Shown here piece after piece: positions 1-5,152 of a stretch of 7,202 nucleotides of DNA. This DNA comes from Nitrospirota bacterium (lineage in GTDB: Bacteria > Nitrospirota > JAOUDF01), in contig JAOUDF010000133.1 of NCBI GenBank assembly GCA_029859385.1, positions 1-7,202 of the forward strand. The letters are read 5' to 3'. A program made the position numbers and the translations under genes. How positions within the stretch are numbered: position 1 is the first letter of the stretch; every line of letters begins with the position of its first letter. A model generated the notes under the pieces. It was not told the origin of the DNA. It saw only the letters and a list, made by a program, of their open reading frames with translations, and made no database searches.

Positions 1-830
1 ATGCTCTTCCTGTCAGGGAATGCGCCGGTAAAATACCCGGGCGAATTTTTATGCAGGAAATAACACCCCTGCGAATTTGAAAGCTTCGTCCCGGCGTGCA
101 GTTCACTGCCGAGAAGCAGAAAAGGCAGAAACTCCCCGAACCTGCCCTTAATATACAGATTGCCGACACAGCCGTTTACATACTGCATATGTCCCTCCTG
201 GGAATGAGAAGGACGCCTTATCTCCGTGTAGTCCCAGTAATATGGGAGGACAGCGAAATCATCAGCCTTGCCGTTATACACAATGTTTTGCCCGAAGAGG
301 CGCGCTAACCGTTTCTCAAAACATGATACAAAGGTCTTTTTATCAATAAAGGTTCTCTGCCTGTTCTTCTCCCTCTGGAAAGGCAGAGGTGTCAGGAATT
401 CAAGGCATATCTCACCCTCACTCTTTATCACGCCGGTCTCCGACGCAAGGATGTCAAGACTTCGCTCTTCAACTTCACCCAGCCTGATGAGTTCAAAATT
501 CTTCCCGGTTTCAGTGTCGGCCAGATAATCCCTGAAGGTGTCCCGCCAGCGCGAGATGTATTCAGGCGTTTTTCCGCAGAACAGTATATCGATGGATATC
601 CTGCCGGTTTCCCTGAGTCTGTACGTGTGCCTTTTGCCTCTTATGTGGAAGATAATGTCCGTTTCGTCCGTATTCTCAATAAGGGACGTAACGCCTTTGA
701 TGATCGCCTGAAATACGGAAAAAGGATGTGCGGATGCAGAAGGCAGTCGGCGTATGTTCATCAAATCCGCTGAAAGCCTGTACCAGCGGAGGGAAGAGAG
801 AACATTATTGGGAAGATCTTCTGAATCCAA
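1..830 (-). CDS. cas6: Cas6-family CRISPR RNA endoribonuclease, or Cas6 domain of a larger fusion; partial, runs off the left edge
   Basis: Cas6 cuts pre-crRNA within the repeat to supply guides to the Cmr complex. The minus-strand frame is open from about 948 down to base 1 with no stop, giving about 276 codons from the chosen start. The recognisable part is the C-terminal RAMP half. GCVG at residues 220-223 is followed by LYIKGRFGEFLPFLLLGSE (225-243), HAG, and SNSQG at 251-255, matching the glycine-rich, β-strand and helix pattern of the Cas6 C-terminal domain. The N-terminal half is less conserved and I cannot assign a catalytic His. The only usable starts are TTG at 830, with GAGGT just upstream, and ATG at 761, with a weak site; I prefer TTG. 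The gene follows csx3 by 23 bases and is probably co-transcribed. The sequence past SNSQG is still in frame at the edge, so a Cas6-RT-Cas1 fusion is possible. Family call fairly sure; start and full extent unsure. Confidence 0.8.
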   Translation of the reverse strand, partial: MDSEDLPNNVLSSLRWYRLSADLMNIRRLPSASAHPFSVFQAIIKGVTSLIENTDETDIIFHIRGKRHTYRLRETGRISIDILFCGKTPEYISRWRDTFRDYLADTETGKNFELIRLGEVEERSLDILASETGVIKSEGEICLEFLTPLPFQREKNRQRTFIDKKTFVSCFEKRLARLFGQNIVYNGKADDFAVLPYYWDYTEIRRPSHSQEGHMQYVNGCVGNLYIKGRFGEFLPFLLLGSELHAGTKLSNSQGCYFLHKNSPGYFTGAFPDRKS

Positions 831-834
831 GCAT

Positions 835-839
835 ACCTC
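835..839 (-). promoter_or_regulatory. Ribosome binding site for the cas6-type gene
   Basis: GAGGT on the minus strand lies 4 bases before TTG at 830. It is the best ribosome site near any in-frame start of this gene. A nearer ATG at 834 is out of frame and closes after 9 codons. The short spacing keeps this tentative. Confidence 0.4.
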
Positions 840-853
840 ACAAAAGATAAATT

Positions 854-1093
854 TTAAAACGGCGAGTGGTCGAAGATAACAATATCTCCCGTTACGGGAC
901 TGCTGTAAAAAAGCTTCTTCGCCTTGCCGTGAAGCGCATGGGCTATTTTAAGATAAAGCCAGACCGGGGCTGCCCCGGTCAATACGACATCATTGCCCTC
1001 TCCGGCAAGTTCTTTAGCCTTTTGGATGTACGAATCGAGGTCGGAAAGTTTGGCGGTGATTTGATAAAAAGTGGAGAGGTCGATGGTCGTCAT
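854..1093 (-). CDS. csx3: Csx3-like CRISPR accessory protein (Crn3 ring-nuclease family), probably altered active site
   Basis: Csx3/Crn3 proteins bind cyclic tetra-adenylate, and the studied ones degrade it, switching off type III effectors. This 79-residue protein has the family core in order: a β-strand DVVLTG (35-40), APVWLY (42-47), IAHALH (50-55), then a strand ending in DHSPF (75-79). Aligned by its distance to the final His (H76) with the archaeal AfCsx3 as I remember it, the DPR motif corresponds to S65-P66-V67. The Asp and Arg are therefore missing while both flanking His regions remain. It is also shorter than usual and ends right after HSP. ATG at 1093 is one base past the stop of the membrane-protein gene, with GGAG at 1100-1103 six bases upstream; a longer reading to 1165 would overlap that gene and has no such site. 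It may bind cA4 without efficient cleavage. Family call good; activity is inference. Confidence 0.72.
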   Translation of the reverse strand: MTTIDLSTFYQITAKLSDLDSYIQKAKELAGEGNDVVLTGAAPVWLYLKIAHALHGKAKKLFYSSPVTGDIVIFDHSPF

Positions 1094-1094
1094 T

Positions 1095-1670
1095 TCATTC
1101 TCCGCGATCGTAGTCCTCGTACGTAGAACTTCCAACAGAATTAATAAAGGGAGGCTTCCAGACACGTACCTTAGCCGTATTCAACAGTTCGTTATCATTT
1201 CCATCTTTAGGAATTTCTGTAAGATTAAATGTTATCGTGTAATGAACGAAATGCTCTTTCTGATTGATTTTTGGTCCAACAATCTCAACCTCCGGTGCAA
1301 CGAACTTTAGCAGCTTAACATCTACCATCTGTGAACCAATTTGCTGTGCCAGTTGACGAGCATCACCTTCGCTTGTAAGCCATGCATTCTCAAAACGCAT
1401 TACTTCTTGACCCTTGTAATAGAATCGACCGGTGAAGCGTTTTGGCAGGTAGGCCCTTTCCCATTCCTCACTCATCTGCTGATACAATACAAGAATTGCC
1501 ACACCGAGGGTAAGGAATGTAATAATTGGTTCAAATGTGCTCCACCATTCGGTGCCCAACCTAAGCAATATCATCAGCAATGCAAGAAATAAAATGACTG
1601 TAAGTATAATACGAGAGCGGGTTTCCCGAAAGATAAAATTCCATTTTCCGATGGGCTGTTGCATTATCAT
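1095..1670 (-). CDS. Two-helix membrane protein with cytoplasmic domain, candidate Csx23-like cA4-gated effector
   Basis: This is a 191-residue protein. A short basic N-terminus (RETRSR, 15-20) precedes hydrophobic segments at about 21-38 and 46-63, then a soluble domain from about 68 to 180 and an acidic tail. Charge placement suggests that both ends are cytoplasmic. I see no nuclease motif. Two N-terminal membrane helices plus a C-terminal soluble domain, inside a type III-B operon and next to csx3, is the layout of Csx23. That Vibrio effector is opened by cyclic tetra-adenylate. The match is by architecture and context, not by recognised sequence motifs. ATG at 1670 is chosen because AGGAG lies 8 bases before it; a TTG at 1688 has no site. 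The gene lies between cmr6 and csx3 and is clearly AT-richer than cmr2, hinting at separate acquisition. It could be another class of CRISPR-associated membrane protein. Confidence 0.65.
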   Translation of the reverse strand: MIMQQPIGKWNFIFRETRSRIILTVILFLALLMILLRLGTEWWSTFEPIITFLTLGVAILVLYQQMSEEWERAYLPKRFTGRFYYKGQEVMRFENAWLTSEGDARQLAQQIGSQMVDVKLLKFVAPEVEIVGPKINQKEHFVHYTITFNLTEIPKDGNDNELLNTAKVRVWKPPFINSVGSSTYEDYDRGE

Positions 1671-1678
1671 GCTGACAT

Positions 1679-1683
1679 CTCCT
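1679..1683 (-). promoter_or_regulatory. Ribosome binding site for the membrane-protein gene
   Basis: AGGAG on the minus strand lies 8 bases before ATG at 1670. It falls inside the longer TTG-initiated reading from 1688 and so argues for the shorter 191-residue protein. Confidence 0.7.
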
Positions 1684-1693
1684 ATCAATTCAT

Positions 1694-2695
1694 TTATTTC
1701 ATTTTCATGTATCCATACCCAACAGCCGTCTTCGCGCCTGCACCGAGGTTTTCAAGAGCCCCTCTGAGCAAATTGAATCCGCAAGCTACATCCGATACCG
1801 TCCCTGAACCCGGACGAGGTGCGAGAGAGAATTTGAACTGAGCGCCTTCTTTGATGGTTAAAAAGAAAATCGGTACGGGGCTGTGATAGTCAGCAGGAGG
1901 AACGGTCTTGGCCTGATAATATGGGGCATAATGCGGATTCATGATATCGACTTCCAATTGAGGCACGTCCACAGGCAATGCATCAAAAACAATCAGGCTT
2001 CCCACGCCCAGATCCTTTTCATCGCCGAAAAGCCTTTTATATTCCTCTTCCCATTTGACCGGATCGCCCCATCCGAGATGTTGTCCGGTTTGCTTATCGG
2101 TTTTCGGATCAGCCCATGCCCTTATCAAGCCCTTGACCGATGAGCCTGGAAGATACGGCACACTCAAAATCCTGTGCCAAACAAATCCGGTCTCAAGCAC
2201 ATGTCCCATACCGATGCCGCTGACAAAGCGCCATTGCGAGGTAAAACTGCAAGATGCACCATTAAGGGACTCAACAAGCCTGTCCTGTCTGCCATGATAC
2301 CGGCTTAATAAACCTGTTATGTTCCCTCTGTTCTTTTCCAGATGGGATGCTATCGCATCCAGAAACTGATGTTTGACTGCTTTTTCATTTTTGGGCGGCT
2401 CATCAGCTTTCCACCTTGGAACTCCAGACCAGTGGTCGCAGAACTTGTCGAAAAGAAGGCCTGTATTGGCTGTTGGATCTAGCGGCCTCGGAGATGTATC
2501 AACACGTCCTAAACCTGCATATAGCGGCAGAACTCGTTTTGGCAAATCGTCACCTCCTCTTCGCTGGTTGCCCTTGTAATGAGTATCTTTTCTCTTTGAC
2601 ATATGCCTCTCTTTTTTCTTCTGAGAGGCAGTCTCCTCCACGGGTAGATTATGGGCTTTGGCAAACTTTGCAATTTCGTCGTGAATATCTCCCAT
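1694..2695 (-). CDS. cmr6: Type III-B RAMP protein Cmr6
   Basis: Cmr6 is a Cas7-like subunit that caps the 3'-guide end of the Cmr filament. The 333-residue product shows the family core: GIGMGHVLETG at 160-170, YLPGSSVKGLIRAW at 181-194, and the glycine-rich end LGAGAKTAVGYGYM at 317-330. ATG at 2695 is two bases after the cmr5 stop, so translation is probably coupled; its ribosome site (GAAGG, about 12 bases away) is weak. An internal ATG at 2602 preceded by GAGAGG would remove 31 residues. That leading part is charged and helix-like (KKKER at 26-30) and is not part of the conserved fold, so the true start is uncertain. The gene ends 23 bases before the membrane-protein start, and a short ATG frame straight after the stop is not a gene. 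Family identity is secure. Confidence 0.93.
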   Translation of the reverse strand: MGDIHDEIAKFAKAHNLPVEETASQKKKERHMSKRKDTHYKGNQRRGGDDLPKRVLPLYAGLGRVDTSPRPLDPTANTGLLFDKFCDHWSGVPRWKADEPPKNEKAVKHQFLDAIASHLEKNRGNITGLLSRYHGRQDRLVESLNGASCSFTSQWRFVSGIGMGHVLETGFVWHRILSVPYLPGSSVKGLIRAWADPKTDKQTGQHLGWGDPVKWEEEYKRLFGDEKDLGVGSLIVFDALPVDVPQLEVDIMNPHYAPYYQAKTVPPADYHSPVPIFFLTIKEGAQFKFSLAPRPGSGTVSDVACGFNLLRGALENLGAGAKTAVGYGYMKMK

Positions 2696-2697
2696 AA

Positions 2698-3072
2698 TTA
2701 GCCGCCTTCTGTTTTCGGCAAATAGGCGTCGGCAAATTTCGTCATCCAGGCCAACAGCTTCAAAGATTCATGCTGTGCATGCATGTACTGTGTGCTGTCG
2801 CCTTTCATGAGCGAGTCCATTAAATCATTGCCGCTGCAAATACACTTTCTCGTCATCCATACCCGCAGCTGAGAATAAAGAGACCATGAAGGTGCTGAAT
2901 ACTCGCCTTTGTCGTCGGCAAGCAAATAAGCCAGTGCCTGACCGAGTCCGTTGTTTAAAATCATCGCGGGAAGTTTCTTGATATGCGTTGCATATTTGCC
3001 TTTGTCCCCGGTGAACGCGGCAATTGCATCGAACGCGTACTTTGCCCGCTCCTGTTCAAGTGTCATACTCAT
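2698..3072 (-). CDS. cmr5: Type III-B small subunit Cmr5
   Basis: Cmr5 is the small all-helical subunit that lines the inner face of the Cmr complex along the guide-target duplex. The 124-residue product opens with MTLEQERAKYAFDAI (3-17), the usual Cmr5 start of a Gln/Glu-rich helix with RAxxA, and continues as predicted helices, including LGQALAYLLA (43-52) and HESLKLLAWM (101-110). ATG at 3072 overlaps the cmr4 stop as ATGA and has AGGAG seven bases upstream, so translational coupling is likely. An upstream start at 3114 would add 14 residues inside cmr4 and lacks family support. Length is normal for the family. It sits between cmr4 and cmr6, the standard order. Sequence conservation in this family is low, so the call rests on the N-terminus, size and position together. 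Confidence 0.9.
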   Translation of the reverse strand: MSMTLEQERAKYAFDAIAAFTGDKGKYATHIKKLPAMILNNGLGQALAYLLADDKGEYSAPSWSLYSQLRVWMTRKCICSGNDLMDSLMKGDSTQYMHAQHESLKLLAWMTKFADAYLPKTEGG

Positions 3073-4004
3073 GATCTGTCTCCTGTGTCCGGATAATGTT
3101 TTACCGCGCACCATCCCATGCCGATGGTCTCATTGCCGCCGATCCGAATATAGCCCTGAATCGCGCTCTCCAATTTAGTGATCACATCATCCGCATTCAA
3201 GACCGCGCCGTTCCCTCCTCTGGGGTCCATGGCAAATATCATTGTATACAATAGGGAATCAACCGGCAGGCTCTCTTCATACCAGAGGTTTTTACTTTTC
3301 TTCTTATCATCGAGCACGTTCCTTGCCGTCACCTGAGTGGCATAGTTAACGAGATAGGTAAAATCTGTATCGGAAATTATGACCAAATGCCCTGACATCT
3401 TCGCCCTGGCCCCTTTGTATATGTCGCTGCCGCCATCCCCGGGGAGAAAGTTGCTGATAGCAGCAATCCATTGTTTTACTCCGGGATTTGATTTATCAAG
3501 CGTTAGAATATGTTCTTCCAGAATCAGTTTCGGGTCAAGGTCTGATTCGGCTGCCGACAATGCAGTGCCATCTATTATATTCGGCGTTACAGGAAGATCA
3601 GGCAGTGACGGAACCATTCTCTTCAATATATTAATGTCCCGTTTCAACCGGTTCAAGACCGACGGGCATGTTACCCATACATAGACGCTGGAGAGCGAGC
3701 GGACGGGAAAGGCGAGCAGGCGGGCGTCGGTTACTCCAATCGAACCCGCATGGTCTGTATTTTCAGGGCCGAAAATTACCGACACAACAGGATCTGTTAT
3801 CTTCCTGGGCCCCACATATGTAGACGGCCATTTGATTTCCGCGGCCTCCCGCATGGCTCCTTTGAGCCCCGAAGACTGTATTATCGGGAATCCGGTATGT
3901 TTCTCTCTCTGCACAGGCAGATCGACAACGCCGGTTGTTGTCCCTGATCCTGGATGAAGCGGCGTTTCAGCAAATAATCCAAGCAGCATTCCTTTTTCAA
4001 ACAC
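3069..4004 (-). CDS. cmr4: Type III-B backbone RAMP and target-RNA nuclease Cmr4
   Basis: Cmr4 is the repeated Cas7-type backbone subunit; its active site cuts bound target RNA at 6-base intervals. The 311-residue product shows LLGLFAETPLHPGSG (7-21), then GVVDLPVQREKHTGFP (25-40), SSGLKGAMR (44-52), and the C-terminal IRIGGNETIGMGW (286-298). D28, in the VDxPxQRE motif, corresponds to the catalytic Asp known from Pyrococcus Cmr4, so slicing should be intact. I take GTG at 4004 as the start: it follows the cmr3 stop by one base and has GGAGGT six bases upstream. The TTG at 4019 would sit upstream of that site, inside cmr3. Several copies per complex are expected from this single gene. No unusual residues seen. 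Confidence 0.95.
   Translation of the reverse strand: MFEKGMLLGLFAETPLHPGSGTTTGVVDLPVQREKHTGFPIIQSSGLKGAMREAAEIKWPSTYVGPRKITDPVVSVIFGPENTDHAGSIGVTDARLLAFPVRSLSSVYVWVTCPSVLNRLKRDINILKRMVPSLPDLPVTPNIIDGTALSAAESDLDPKLILEEHILTLDKSNPGVKQWIAAISNFLPGDGGSDIYKGARAKMSGHLVIISDTDFTYLVNYATQVTARNVLDDKKKSKNLWYEESLPVDSLLYTMIFAMDPRGGNGAVLNADDVITKLESAIQGYIRIGGNETIGMGWCAVKHYPDTGDRS
3080..3084 (-). promoter_or_regulatory. Ribosome binding site for cmr5
   Basis: AGGAG on the minus strand, seven bases before ATG at 3072, lies within the last codons of cmr4. It decides the start in favour of the 124-residue protein. Confidence 0.75.
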
Positions 4005-4005
4005 T

Positions 4006-5151
4006 TTACCACCTCCCAAATCTGTAATGCCCGAAGCCTATATTATTGTTAGAACCTATTGTCCCTTCCGGTGCAAGTTTTGACAGGTCTTCACCTGCTT
4101 CGGCCTCAAGAAAATAAACGCTTCCGGCAGGCACATGGTTTCTCATGGCCTTGACCCTTTTACGGACTGCATCGAATCCGCCGATCTTACTGGCCCTGCC
4201 CGTGCATGCTGATACAAGCTTCAAGTTGACACCGTCGATCCTGCCGGACCAGTGGGTGACACGACCGGTGCTGTTTTTTACCGGGGTGAAATCCGGAAGA
4301 CACCATCCGCTGAAACAACCCGGCTGAAGCATTACCAACTTAATCAGGCGTTCCGATGTACGAGGCAAGTCCGGACCATTATAGTCCACTATATTCAAGC
4401 TGACGGTCCGGCCTTCCCCGCCGAATCTGGTTACAACCGGAGTCGACGGCTCACACTCTGCCGGAACATTGCTTACCCTGAAGCGGATATCCACATCATC
4501 CCGGAACCGGAGAGGCACAATCGCATAGAGCATGCCTGTCTCAACACTGTGCGTCCTGACGTCTCTCTTGATGCCGACCCTGGGCTCCTTTACGAAAAAC
4601 GAATCATCAGAAAGTATCAATCTATCATCAGGAGGTATATTGTCGTTCAGATAACGAATCATCACATCCTCCTCGATCCATCCGTGGATGGAGTCAGTTC
4701 CTTCCTGTAAAATACCCTCCGGTCTTGCCGGCATCCTCAAATCGCCGACGTCAGACTCTGTTATGGTCGGTGAAGGGCGCAGAGAAAACAGAGAGCCGTT
4801 CCGGCGCATAAGATCAAGAGGAACAGGGAAGTATCTTTTCCCTTTGAACCCAAGACAGGGGCCGGTGATCTTCAATGTTCCGAAATCAGGAATGTCTACG
4901 TCCGTTCCAACAGAGCCGATGACCTGCTTTACCCTGCAGGAATCTCTTTTGGAACATGGCTCGCATGAAAAGATGTCCTTCGCATCACACGCTCCCGTGG
5001 TGCGAAGCAGCACATACCGGACAAGTCCCTGGATCGTCTGGGGTGTAGGAGGAAAGAAAGATTCCACCCATCCGGTTTCCCCGGCGCTGAAGGGCAGACC
5101 ACCCCTGAAAAAGAGAGTGTCGAGAGGTTGTATGATCCATTCCCGTTCCAT
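4006..5151 (-). CDS. cmr3: Type III-B RAMP protein Cmr3
   Basis: Cmr3 is the Cas5-like subunit that, with Cmr2, holds the 5' tag of the crRNA. The 381-residue product begins with the family signature PLDTLFFRGGLPFSAGE (9-25) and FPPTPQTIQGLVR (33-45). It continues with EPRVGIKRD (189-197), RFGGEGR (242-248), KIGGFD (322-327) and the closing IGFGHYRFGRW (371-381). A Cys group at C55, C63, C66 and C72 lies between the first motif and the GTLKITGP strand (91-98) and could bind a metal. ATG at 5151 is one base after the cmr2 stop, with AAGGAG seven bases upstream inside the last cmr2 codons. Length is typical. Identity secure; the metal site is a guess. Confidence 0.95.
   Translation of the reverse strand: MEREWIIQPLDTLFFRGGLPFSAGETGWVESFFPPTPQTIQGLVRYVLLRTTGACDAKDIFSCEPCSKRDSCRVKQVIGSVGTDVDIPDFGTLKITGPCLGFKGKRYFPVPLDLMRRNGSLFSLRPSPTITESDVGDLRMPARPEGILQEGTDSIHGWIEEDVMIRYLNDNIPPDDRLILSDDSFFVKEPRVGIKRDVRTHSVETGMLYAIVPLRFRDDVDIRFRVSNVPAECEPSTPVVTRFGGEGRTVSLNIVDYNGPDLPRTSERLIKLVMLQPGCFSGWCLPDFTPVKNSTGRVTHWSGRIDGVNLKLVSACTGRASKIGGFDAVRKRVKAMRNHVPAGSVYFLEAEAGEDLSKLAPEGTIGSNNNIGFGHYRFGRW
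4011..4016 (-). promoter_or_regulatory. Ribosome binding site for cmr4, fixing a GTG start
   Basis: GGAGGT on the minus strand is embedded in the last codons of cmr3 (the Gly-Arg-Trp end) and lies six bases before GTG at 4004. It is the strongest ribosome site in the window. Confidence 0.8.
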
Positions 5152-5152
5152 T

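Noticed and set aside
96..528. Two plus-strand open frames of 70 and 86 codons in the left region
   Set aside because: Both are antisense to the continuous Cas6 frame, which carries a recognisable domain signature.
887..899. Short inverted repeat tcccgt-t-acggga near the csx3 end
   Set aside because: The one-base centre leaves only a very short possible stem, and it is within coding sequence.
962..980. Palindrome as a transcription terminator
   Set aside because: It is inside a coding region and is not followed by a run of U on the minus-strand transcript.
854..1165. 103-residue version of the Csx3-like protein
   Set aside because: It would overlap the membrane-protein gene by about 70 bases. 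The extra residues do not match Csx3, and ATG at 1093 has a good ribosome site.
3069..4019. TTG at 4019 as the cmr4 start
   Set aside because: It lies upstream of the GGAGGT ribosome site and within cmr3. GTG at 4004 has ideal spacing and gives the usual Cmr4 N-terminus.
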